Positions 1 through 5,225 of a stretch of 5,225 nt of DNA are shown here, in pieces. The stretch covers positions 1 through 5,225 of the forward strand of contig NVQY01000244.1 of assembly GCA_002400675.1 (NCBI GenBank), given 5' to 3'. The stretch comes from Paracoccaceae bacterium (GTDB lineage: Bacteria; Pseudomonadota; Alphaproteobacteria; Rhodobacterales; Rhodobacteraceae). How positions within the stretch are numbered: the first letter of the stretch is position 1; each line of letters starts with the position of its first letter. The translations under genes were made by a program, and so were the position numbers. Under the pieces are notes generated by a model that was given only the letters and a program-made list of their open reading frames with translations, made no database searches and was not told the origin of the DNA.

Positions 1-629
1 AACCCGCCGTACAGTATGATCACGCGAATCAACGCAAACCGCAGGCCACGCGCCATTTCCGCGCGGGTGAACCCCAGCACAAAAGCGCCAAGCGCCAGCA
101 TGCCACCGGCCATGATCAGCGAGGTCAGTTTGACCGCCAGATGCGAGCCGACCGGCAGTAACGTCAGCAACGCACCCATCACGGTATCGCCAAAAAGTCC
201 CCCCAAACCAAAGCTATGCGTGGCGCGCCATTCGGCCCCCGGTATCAGCGTGGCGGCGTAAACCGAGGCAATAGAGATGGCGATCGGCGCAAAGATCAGC
301 CGCGCGATGGCCCGGTCTTCGCCCCGGTGAAAGGCAAACCGCAGACCCCAGACCATCAGGGTCAGGGCAATGCCCCAGCTGCCCCAGCCGACAATCATGA
401 ACAACGGCGCGGCAATGGATGCACCGATCTGGCCCATCAGGTTTTGCGCGGGCGCATCGGTTGACATCAGCCAGTTGGGATCGTCCGGCGTGTACGATCC
501 GATCATTGCCGCCGAAGCCAAGCCAAGACAGATCAGCGTGATGCCGATCAGTTCCTTGCCACGTTTTTCAATGGCCGCCTGCATGTTGCTGTCCAGCAAT
601 GGATTTCGGCTGCGAGTGTTATATGCCAT
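1..629 (-). CDS. ftsK: DNA translocase FtsK, N-terminal membrane domain (partial, C-terminus beyond left edge)
   Basis: Only the first 209 codons are present; the frame is open at base 1. FtsK is an inner-membrane protein whose N-terminal domain sits at the division septum and whose C-terminal RecA-like motor pumps DNA so that chromosome dimers are resolved. The sequence shows the membrane domain: a short basic cytoplasmic head (residues 1-26, with RNPLLDSN and EKRGKE), a hydrophobic span at about 27-46, the periplasmic motif TPDDPNW (47-53), and further spans at about 70-98, 107-129 and 166-187. The conserved loop GLGGLFGD lies at 141-148. Another hydrophobic stretch begins near 197. The linker and the motor with its Walker motifs are outside the window. 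ATG at 629 is supported by GAGGA (complement of 635-639) 5 nt upstream. The gene starts 62 nt after the dapC-like stop on the same strand, so co-transcription is possible. Identification is by motif recognition; the motor domain would settle it. Confidence 0.93.
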   Translation of the reverse strand, partial: MAYNTRSRNPLLDSNMQAAIEKRGKELIGITLICLGLASAAMIGSYTPDDPNWLMSTDAPAQNLMGQIGASIAAPLFMIVGWGSWGIALTLMVWGLRFAFHRGEDRAIARLIFAPIAISIASVYAATLIPGAEWRATHSFGLGGLFGDTVMGALLTLLPVGSHLAVKLTSLIMAGGMLALGAFVLGFTRAEMARGLRFALIRVIILYGG

Positions 630-662
630 GCCTGTCCTCGGTCTTATTATTATGTGCGTTTT

Positions 663-679
663 GTACCAGTTTCTGGCAC
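663..679. repeat. Imperfect inverted repeat in the dapC-ftsK gap
   Basis: On the minus strand this reads GTGCCAGAAACTGGTAC: two 7-base arms around a 3-base centre, pairing at 6 of 7 positions. It lies just past the dapC-like stop and 34 nt before the ftsK ATG. No T-run follows on either strand, so it does not look like an intrinsic terminator. It could be a protein-binding dyad. On the minus strand a CATAAT sequence (complement of 649-654) follows and resembles a -10 box, but no good -35 is found at the right distance. Confidence 0.4.
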
Positions 680-691
680 CGCTTTGTCAGT

Positions 692-1870
692 TTAGTACAA
701 ACAGTCGCGCAAGCTGATCAGCGCGCGCTGTGTGCTGTCTTTGTCGGCCACCAAGGCGACCCGAATGTATCCTTCGCCGGGGTTTTGCCCCGGCTCGCCC
801 TGCGCCAGATAGGACCCCGGCAGCACCTTGACTCCGGTCTCCTGCCACAGCTTGAGCGTCGCGGTCTCGCCGTCATCAACCGGCAGCCACAGGAAAAACC
901 CGGCCTCTGGTCCCTGATAGCCCTGCACGGTTCCCATCACCTGATCGGCGATCTGGTATTTTTCTTGGTAAAGTTCGCGACTGGCCACCACATGCGCCTC
1001 GTCCGCCCAAACGGCAGCAGCAGCGGCCTGTAGCGGTGATGGTGTGGGCGCGCCCGCATAGGCGCGTAGATGTTTCAGACGGGATATGCTTTGCGGTCCA
1101 CCGGCGACAAAACCCGAGCGTAGCCCGGGCAGGTTTGAACGTTTGGACAGCGAATGAAAGATCATCACGCGTTCCGGGTCCGCGCCCAGTTCGTGGGCCA
1201 TCTGCATGGCACCGGGGGGTGGGTCATTGCGGTAGATTTCCGAATAACATTCATCCGCGAAAATGCGGAAATCATAGCGTTCGGCCAGCGCGATCAGGTC
1301 GGCCCAGTAATCACGACCGGCCACCGATCCCTGCGGGTTGGCGGGCGAACAGATATAGGCGATTGTCACGCGGTTCAGAACCTTTGGCGACAGGGATGCA
1401 AAGTCGGGCAAGTGGCCGGTGGCGGCGGTCGCGGGCACAAACACCGGTTCGGCCCCGACCGAAATCGCCGCAACCATATAGACCTGATAAAACGGGTTTG
1501 GCGTCAGAATGACCGGCTGTTGGCCATTCTTGGTCTCGGGGCACAGCGCCATCGCCGCATTATACAGCCCCTCGCGGGTGCCGTTCAGCGCCATGACTTG
1601 CGTGGCGGGATCAAGGGTAACGTCGTATCGCCGCGCCAGCCAATCGGTAATGGCACCGCGCAGCTCGTCCGTGCCGTCGTTGTTGGGGTAGTTGTTGAAA
1701 CCGGCGGCATTTTCGACGATGACATCGGTAACCCATTGAGGAAACTTATGTTTTGGTTCCCCAATAGTCATCTGTTCCACCGGCCCACCGGGGGGCAGGT
1801 GGTCCAACAGGGCACGCAAGCGCGGAAACGCATATGCCGGAAGGTTCGAAAACCGCTCGGGGAAATTCAT
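692..1870 (-). CDS. dapC: DapC-like class I/II PLP-dependent aminotransferase (probable succinyldiaminopimelate transaminase)
   Basis: A complete 392-residue fold-type-I aminotransferase. Visible motifs, in order: IGEPKHKFP (37-45), the phosphate-contact loop NGTRE (96-100), PNPFYQVY (124-131), SPANPQG with cofactor-contacting Asn178, DECYSEIY with Asp206 (pyridine nitrogen) and Tyr209, the Schiff-base lysine Lys243 in SLSKRSNLPGLRSG, and Arg370 in YIRVA for the substrate carboxylate. The PYxF-like start, the IGEPKH motif, NGTRE and the SLSKRSN-PGLRSGF block closely resemble the DapC family described from Bordetella, which transaminates N-succinyl-2-amino-6-ketopimelate in lysine and peptidoglycan precursor synthesis. 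The exact substrate here is inferred. The start is firm: a TAA lies in frame directly before ATG 1870, and GAGG (complement of 1878-1881) is 7 nt upstream. That GAGG lies inside a strong hairpin. Its neighbours on the same strand are the amidase (108 nt upstream) and ftsK (62 nt downstream). Confidence 0.93.
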   Translation of the reverse strand: MNFPERFSNLPAYAFPRLRALLDHLPPGGPVEQMTIGEPKHKFPQWVTDVIVENAAGFNNYPNNDGTDELRGAITDWLARRYDVTLDPATQVMALNGTREGLYNAAMALCPETKNGQQPVILTPNPFYQVYMVAAISVGAEPVFVPATAATGHLPDFASLSPKVLNRVTIAYICSPANPQGSVAGRDYWADLIALAERYDFRIFADECYSEIYRNDPPPGAMQMAHELGADPERVMIFHSLSKRSNLPGLRSGFVAGGPQSISRLKHLRAYAGAPTPSPLQAAAAAVWADEAHVVASRELYQEKYQIADQVMGTVQGYQGPEAGFFLWLPVDDGETATLKLWQETGVKVLPGSYLAQGEPGQNPGEGYIRVALVADKDSTQRALISLRDCLY

Positions 1871-1877
1871 TTAACTG

Positions 1878-1912
1878 CCTCAAATTCGGGGTCATTGGTG
1901 CCCCGTTTGAGG
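1878..1912 (-). promoter_or_regulatory. Leader hairpin containing the dapC Shine-Dalgarno sequence
   Basis: Read on the minus strand, the 5' arm CCTCAAACGGGG (1912 to 1901) pairs with the 3' arm CCCCG-AA-TTTGAGG (1891 to 1878). This gives 12 base pairs (8 GC, 4 AT) interrupted by a 2-base AA bulge, with a 9-base loop CACCAATGA. The last four bases of the 3' arm, GAGG, are the ribosome-binding site of the aminotransferase gene 7 nt before its ATG, so the folded leader would hide it. No U-tract follows, so it is not an intrinsic terminator. The pairing is seen directly; any regulatory role is inferred. It could instead act as a DNA dyad for a protein. Confidence 0.5.
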
Positions 1913-1978
1913 GTAAGTTTAGAGATATGCGGCACTTGCGTCCAGACAAAGACAGGCACCGGCGCGCATTTGTGGCTT

Positions 1979-3310
1979 TCAGGCCAGTGCCGCCTCGGCC
2001 GCGGCACCGATGCGCAACAGCGCCTCTTCGCTATGGGGTGGGCACATCAGTTGTATCCCACAGCTTGGCACGCCGGTTGGTAGGGTCAGGACGCACAGGC
2101 CCATCAGGTTGCCAATGCGGGTGTTGCGCAGCGACAACAGGTTTTCGGTGACGTAATAATCGTGGTCATTATACAGCCGTTCAAGGTTGGGCGGCAGGAT
2201 CGGCGAGGTCGGGCACAGCACGGCGTCAAACCCGGCGGTGGCGGCGTCCCAGGCGGACCGGTGGCTTTCCAGTTCGATCCATGCAGAGACATAATCGGGG
2301 CCTGACACCGTCTGTCCGGCGCGGAATCGTTCCAGAATCTGGTCGAACATCAGATGCGGGTTTTCTTCGATCACCTCGCGCCACAGCCCATAGGCCTCGG
2401 CGGTATAAAGCACCCCGGTAAGGGCCATCGCATCGGCCAGTTCGGGCACCTCAAGCGGTTCGATTGTCGCCCCGGCGGCTTTCAGTCGTTCCAGCGCGCG
2501 CTCATACGCCGCACGGGGTTCGTCGCGCAGATCGTCCATTGCGGTGGTTTGCAGGGTGGCGAGTCGGCGTCCCTTTAGGGAGGTGCCGCGCAGATCGGCG
2601 GGGGTGCGTCCCTCTAGCAGGGCGAACATTAGGGCGGCGTCCTCGACCGTGCGGGCAAGGGGGCCAACCGTATCGAATTTGGGACACAGCGGCACGACGC
2701 CCTCAAGGCTAAGGCGGTCAGAGGTAGTTTTCAGCCCGACCAGATCGTTCCACGCCGAGGGGATTCGCACCGACCCACCTGTGTCCGAGCCGATGCCGCA
2801 GGCGGCAAGACCAAACGCCACCGAGGTCGCGGCACCCGAGGATGACCCGCCCGGCACCGCGTCGGCGTCATTGATGCAAGGCGGGGTTTGTGTGATCGGG
2901 TTCAGGCCAAGCCCGGAAAAGGCCAGTTCGCTCATATGGGTTTTGCCAAGGCAGATGGTGCCGGCCATGGTCGCGTTGCGCAGCACTTCGCAATCGGTGT
3001 CGGGAACGCGGTCTTTCAACAGGGCCGATCCGGCTTCGGTTCCCGTGCCGGCGGTGTCAAACAGGTCTTTCCACGAGATCGGCACCCCATCAAGCAGCCC
3101 CAACCGATGGCCAGCCTGTGCCCGTTTCGCCGCAGCACCGGCTTCGGCCCGCGCACGCGCATGGGTCACACGGGCATAAATCCTGTCACGCAGGGGGTGG
3201 GCGTCAATTGCCGATAAATAGACCTCGCACAATTGCGCGGGGTCAATCTCACCCGCGCCAATCCCGCGCCCCAAATCACTGGCGCTCATGAAAAGCCATT
3301 GCTGCGACAT
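1979..3310 (-). CDS. Amidase signature (AS) family hydrolase
   Basis: A complete 443-residue cytoplasmic amidase of the AS family, which hydrolyses carboxamide bonds with a Ser-cisSer-Lys triad. The triad is visible: Lys81 in GVPISWKDLF, Ser156 in PGGSSSGAA and Ser180 in GSDTGGSVRIPSAWN. The spacings of 75 and 24 residues match the GatA arrangement. Other family blocks are GKTHMSELAFSGLGLN (122-137), VGLKTT (191-196), VGPLART (215-221) and the C-terminal LCPTSP (365-370). It is unlikely to be GatA itself: it is shorter than usual for GatA (roughly 480-490 residues) and no gatB or gatC is adjacent. The natural substrate cannot be read from sequence. The start at ATG 3310 has a good AGGAG (complement of 3317-3321) 6 nt upstream. 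It diverges from the UbiH-family gene and precedes the dapC-like gene on the same strand by 108 nt, so it may lead a transcript with it. Confidence 0.93.
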   Translation of the reverse strand: MSQQWLFMSASDLGRGIGAGEIDPAQLCEVYLSAIDAHPLRDRIYARVTHARARAEAGAAAKRAQAGHRLGLLDGVPISWKDLFDTAGTGTEAGSALLKDRVPDTDCEVLRNATMAGTICLGKTHMSELAFSGLGLNPITQTPPCINDADAVPGGSSSGAATSVAFGLAACGIGSDTGGSVRIPSAWNDLVGLKTTSDRLSLEGVVPLCPKFDTVGPLARTVEDAALMFALLEGRTPADLRGTSLKGRRLATLQTTAMDDLRDEPRAAYERALERLKAAGATIEPLEVPELADAMALTGVLYTAEAYGLWREVIEENPHLMFDQILERFRAGQTVSGPDYVSAWIELESHRSAWDAATAGFDAVLCPTSPILPPNLERLYNDHDYYVTENLLSLRNTRIGNLMGLCVLTLPTGVPSCGIQLMCPPHSEEALLRIGAAAEAALA

Positions 3311-3360
3311 CTCGCTCTCCTTTTATCCACTTTGTTGAACGCTAGCGGCGCAAAGGCCGA

Positions 3361-3388
3361 TGGACAATCCCGATTGAAGGGCCATATT
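3361..3388 (+). promoter_or_regulatory. Candidate promoter of the UbiH-family gene
   Basis: TGGACA at 3361-3366 matches five of six bases of the -35 consensus. After a 16-base spacer, CATATT at 3383-3388 matches four of six bases of the -10 consensus; TATTGG at 3385-3390 with an 18-base spacer is a weaker alternative. Initiation about seven bases after CATATT would fall on or next to the A of ATG 3395, implying a leaderless or near-leaderless message. This is pattern matching only, and such matches occur by chance. Confidence 0.28.
3365..3376. repeat. Short inverted repeat in the divergent intergenic region
   Basis: CAATC-CC-GATTG is a perfect 5-bp dyad with a 2-base centre. It lies between the divergent amidase and UbiH-family starts and falls in the spacer of the candidate rightward promoter. 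Its centre is about 19.5 bp from that of the dyad at 3383-3397, close to two helical turns. It may be an operator half or chance. Confidence 0.3.
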
Positions 3389-3397
3389 GGAAATATG
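3383..3397. repeat. Perfect 6-bp inverted repeat with the UbiH-family ATG in its right arm
   Basis: CATATT-GGA-AATATG is a perfect 6-bp dyad with a 3-base centre, and its last three bases are the start codon at 3395-3397. If the transcript begins upstream, the RNA could form a small, AU-rich and therefore weak hairpin over the start codon. If transcription begins at the ATG, the element would only be a DNA dyad overlapping the -10 region. Confidence 0.4.
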
Positions 3398-4621
3398 AAA
3401 CCTGACTGCGATATTCTGATTGTTGGCGGCGGGCTGAACGGCCCCGCCTTGGCGCTGGCGCTGGCGCAGGGCGGCCTCTGCGTCACCATCATTGATGCCT
3501 TGCCACTGGCAACCCTGACGGGCAGCGATTTTGACGGGCGCGCCTATGCGCTGGCACTGGCCTCGCGCCAAATGTTAACGGCCCTTGGCATTTGGGATGA
3601 AGTCGCACCTAACAGCCAGCCGATCCTTGACATTATCGCCAGTGATGGACGCAAAGGAGAAGGCGCGGCGGCGCAATTCCTGCATTTTGATCACCAGGAG
3701 ATCGAAGAAGGCCCAATGGGCCACATGCTGGAAGATCGTTACCTGCGGGGTGCATTGCTTGACGCCATCGCCGCGCACCCCGCCATTACCCAGATCAATG
3801 AGCGCCGCGTTGTGGCGCAAAATATAACACCCACCTGCGCCGAGGTTACGCTTGATACCGGTGACACGCTGACCGCGCGCCTGCTGGTTGGCTGTGACGG
3901 GCGCGACAGCGGCACGGCCAAACGCGCCGGAATTTCACGCACCGGCTGGGGGTACGACCAAACCGGCCTTGTATCCGCCATCACCCATGAAAAGCCGCAC
4001 AACGGCATCGCGCACCAGTTCTTCATGCCCGCAGGCCCGCTTGGCATCCTGCCCCTGCCCAGAAATCGCTGTTCCATCGTCTGGGCCGAAACCACCGAGC
4101 GTGCGAACTGGATCAGCACCCTGTCGGATGAGGATTACCTGAACGAATTGCGCCCCTGCTTTGGCGATTTTCTTGGCCAAATCAAACTGGAGGGCGCGCG
4201 TTTTGCCTATCCCTTGAAACTGACCGTGGCCAATTCCTTCACCGCTGATCGCCTTGTGCTGGTTGGCGATGCCGCCCACGGCATGCACCCTTTGGCGGGC
4301 CAAGGCCTCAACATGGGTCTGCGCGATGTGGCCGCTCTGGCCGAGGTTTTGATCCTTGCCACCAGACGCGGCGAGGATTTCGCAACATCGCTGGTGCTGG
4401 ATCGTTATGCCCAATGGCGCCGGTTTGACACCACATCAATGGCAATCGCGACCAACGGTATCAACTGGTTGTTTTCCAACGACAATCCCGCCCTTCGTGC
4501 TGGTCGTGACATCGGCCTTGGCCTCGTGAATGCGATGCCAAGCATGCGCCGCAGCTTGATGCGCCGAGCCGCAGGCCTGACAGGGGATCTCCCGAAACTC
4601 ATGCAAGGTCAGGCCATCTGA
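3395..4621 (+). CDS. UbiH/UbiF/Coq6-family FAD-dependent hydroxylase (ubiquinone biosynthesis)
   Basis: A complete 408-residue class A flavoprotein monooxygenase. Members hydroxylate the aromatic ring of ubiquinone precursors at the membrane surface using NAD(P)H, O2 and FAD. Visible motifs: the Rossmann dinucleotide motif VGGGLNGPALALAL (10-23) followed by the acidic strand end IID (32-34), the GRAYALA block (48-54), the DG motif VGCDGRDS (165-172), and the GD motif LVGDAAHGMHPLAGQGLNMGLRD (289-311) with the UbiH-type HPLAGQGLN signature. The C-terminal RRAAGLTGDLP (390-400) is typical of quinone hydroxylases. Alphaproteobacteria carry several paralogues (UbiH, UbiF, UbiL, UbiM types) with different ring-position specificity, which cannot be decided here. 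ATG 3395 puts the Rossmann motif at residue 10 as in relatives. Shine-Dalgarno support is poor: GAAGG lies 14 nt away and GGAA only 2 nt away. TTG 3374 is an in-frame alternative. The ABM-fold gene follows 18 nt after the stop, probably in the same operon. Confidence 0.93.
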   Translation: MKPDCDILIVGGGLNGPALALALAQGGLCVTIIDALPLATLTGSDFDGRAYALALASRQMLTALGIWDEVAPNSQPILDIIASDGRKGEGAAAQFLHFDHQEIEEGPMGHMLEDRYLRGALLDAIAAHPAITQINERRVVAQNITPTCAEVTLDTGDTLTARLLVGCDGRDSGTAKRAGISRTGWGYDQTGLVSAITHEKPHNGIAHQFFMPAGPLGILPLPRNRCSIVWAETTERANWISTLSDEDYLNELRPCFGDFLGQIKLEGARFAYPLKLTVANSFTADRLVLVGDAAHGMHPLAGQGLNMGLRDVAALAEVLILATRRGEDFATSLVLDRYAQWRRFDTTSMAIATNGINWLFSNDNPALRAGRDIGLGLVNAMPSMRRSLMRRAAGLTGDLPKLMQGQAI

Positions 4622-4639
4622 CCCAGACAGGAGGCCATC

Positions 4640-4963
4640 ATGCAGGTCGTTATTTTTGAGGTTGTCATCAAGGACGGCAAACAGCCGGAGTACCTTGATA
4701 TCGCCGCTGAATTACGCCCGATCCTTGAAGGGATTGAGGGGTTCATCTCTGTTGAACGCTTCCAAAGCCTAACGGAGCCTGAAAAACTGTTATCGCTGTC
4801 ATTTTGGCGTGACGAGGCCGCCGTGGCCAGGTGGCGGGCGCAAATGACTCATCAATCCGCCCAACAAAAAGGCAATCGAGAGATTTTCAAGGATTACCGG
4901 ATTACAGTTGCCGAAGTTGCGCGCAGCTACGGCCTGACAGACCGCGATCAAGCGCCACAATAA
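4640..4963 (+). CDS. Antibiotic biosynthesis monooxygenase (ABM) domain protein
   Basis: A complete 107-residue protein that fits a single ferredoxin-like ABM domain (usual length about 95-110). It opens with a beta strand VVIFEVVI (3-10), then a helix YLDIAAELRPILE (18-30), the strand FISVERFQSL (35-44), and LLSLSFWRDEAAVARWRAQMTHQSAQQKG (50-78), where Trp56, Trp65 and His71 are the typical ABM aromatic and histidine positions. The family includes cofactor-free quinol monooxygenases such as YgiN and haem-degrading IsdG-type enzymes. The IsdG catalytic Asn in the first strand seems absent: the strand reads IFEVV, with Glu7. Haem degradation is therefore not supported. The substrate is unknown. 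The start is secure, with a perfect AGGAGG at 4629-4634, 5 nt from the ATG. Its place just after a quinone-ring hydroxylase makes a quinone-linked role attractive but unproven. Confidence 0.88.
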   Translation: MQVVIFEVVIKDGKQPEYLDIAAELRPILEGIEGFISVERFQSLTEPEKLLSLSFWRDEAAVARWRAQMTHQSAQQKGNREIFKDYRITVAEVARSYGLTDRDQAPQ

Positions 4964-4968
4964 CGTAA

Positions 4969-5163
4969 TCACTCAATCTCGCGCGCTTCATCGACCAGCA
5001 TCACCGGAATTCCACCCCTGATCGGAAACGCCAAATTGGCGTTTTTTGAAATCAACTCTTGTGCCGATTTGTCATAAACCAGCATCCCGTGGGTGACAGG
5101 GCAAATAAGCGCCTCCAACATTTTTGGGTCGATTTTGGTGGGTGCGAGGTAACCGGTACACAC
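4969..5163 (-). CDS. Trm112-like / UPF0434 family protein
   Basis: A small protein of about 64 residues from GTG 5163. The family core is clear: [16 protein letters not shown] (15-30), [26 protein letters not shown] (36-61). In archaea and eukaryotes Trm112 activates several methyltransferases that modify tRNA, rRNA and release factors; the role of the bacterial UPF0434 members is less established. The four zinc-binding cysteines of classical Trm112 are mostly missing: only Cys21 remains in the CPxxxG motif (plus Cys2, probably outside the core). The start is uncertain. GTG 5163 has a weak AGAG 9 nt upstream. ATG 5121 would give 50 residues starting right at MLEAL, with no Shine-Dalgarno. The frame also has no stop upstream to the window edge, so a longer start outside cannot be excluded. 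It converges on the ABM gene with 5 nt between the stops. Confidence 0.85.
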   Translation of the reverse strand: MCTGYLAPTKIDPKMLEALICPVTHGMLVYDKSAQELISKNANLAFPIRGGIPVMLVDEAREIE

Positions 5164-5225
5164 GACAAAAATCTCTGCGGATACGTTTCTGGAAGACTGG
5201 GAAAACCAGTTACAACATGCTGATT
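5164..5225. other. Region upstream of the Trm112-like gene, no complete gene seen
   Basis: These 62 bases run to the right edge. On the minus strand the Trm112 frame stays open through all of them, without an ATG, GTG or TTG codon in frame. Another minus frame ends with TAA (complement of 5210-5212), which could be the tail of a gene lying beyond the edge, but only four codons are visible. A 5-bp dyad ACTGG-GAAAA-CCAGT sits at 5196-5210. No convincing promoter was found. Confidence 0.4.

Noticed and set aside
1746..1949. Minus-strand open frame overlapping the dapC leader and start, with an AUG in the hairpin loop.
   Set aside because: No Shine-Dalgarno and no recognisable family; most of it overlaps the well-supported aminotransferase in another frame.
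1154..2083. Long plus-strand open frame (309 codons) opposite the aminotransferase.
   Set aside because: Its sequence is a mirror of the antisense coding frame in GC-rich DNA, and it resembles no family; the minus-strand gene has full catalytic motifs.
2544..3179. Plus-strand open frame of 211 codons opposite the amidase.
   Set aside because: Rich in Arg, Ser, Pro and Ala, as expected of an antisense shadow, and lies over the conserved amidase core.
3233..3394. In-frame upstream extension of the UbiH-family gene that looks like a signal peptide (hydrophobic stretch followed by AKA-D).
   Set aside because: It is antisense to the amidase N-terminus, and UbiH-family proteins are cytoplasmic with the Rossmann motif close to residue 10, which ATG 3395 gives.
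4891..4905. Direct repeat GGATTAC twice with an 8-base period.
   Set aside because: Within the ABM coding sequence, only two copies; best seen as chance.
4915..4928. Palindrome-like AGTTGCGCGCAGCT near the end of the ABM gene as a terminator.
   Set aside because: No usable loop and no following T-run.
5196..5210. Dyad ACTGG-GAAAA-CCAGT upstream of the Trm112-like gene.
   Set aside because: Only 5 bp, no matching promoter boxes around it, and its context is cut by the window edge.

Overview
The window looks like chromosomal DNA of a marine-type alphaproteobacterium, most likely a Rhodobacteraceae (Roseobacter group) member. This rests on its GC-rich but not extreme composition, on the character of the FtsK N-terminus, and on the gene order amidase / DapC-like aminotransferase / ftsK beside a UbiH-family gene. 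That order is recalled from roseobacter genomes and was not checked here. All genes seem intact except where cut by the window edges. There is no IS element, integrase, phage gene, CRISPR array, tRNA or rRNA.

Layout: three genes run leftwards on the minus strand. They are an amidase-signature hydrolase (3310 to 1979), a DapC-type PLP aminotransferase (1870 to 692) and the first 209 codons of the division DNA translocase ftsK (629 to the left edge). From the 84-bp divergent region at 3311-3394, two genes run rightwards: a UbiH/UbiF/Coq6-family FAD hydroxylase (3395-4621) and a small antibiotic-biosynthesis-monooxygenase-fold protein (4640-4963). The latter pair is 18 nt apart, with a perfect AGGAGG before the second gene. 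A Trm112/UPF0434 protein (5163 to 4969) converges on this pair, leaving only 5 nt between stop codons. The last 62 bases lie upstream of it and hold no complete gene.

Function: most of the content is housekeeping. It covers chromosome segregation (FtsK), probable diaminopimelate/lysine or related amino-acid transamination, ubiquinone ring hydroxylation, and a small accessory factor for methyltransferases. The amidase and the ABM protein have no certain substrate.

I do not see a previously undescribed system. The most interesting signals are in the gaps. A 12-bp bulged hairpin in the dapC leader contains the Shine-Dalgarno sequence in its 3' arm. A perfect 6-bp inverted repeat has the UbiH-family start codon in its right arm, with poor Shine-Dalgarno support and a possible promoter that would place transcription start at the ATG. 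A 7-bp imperfect dyad lies between dapC and ftsK.
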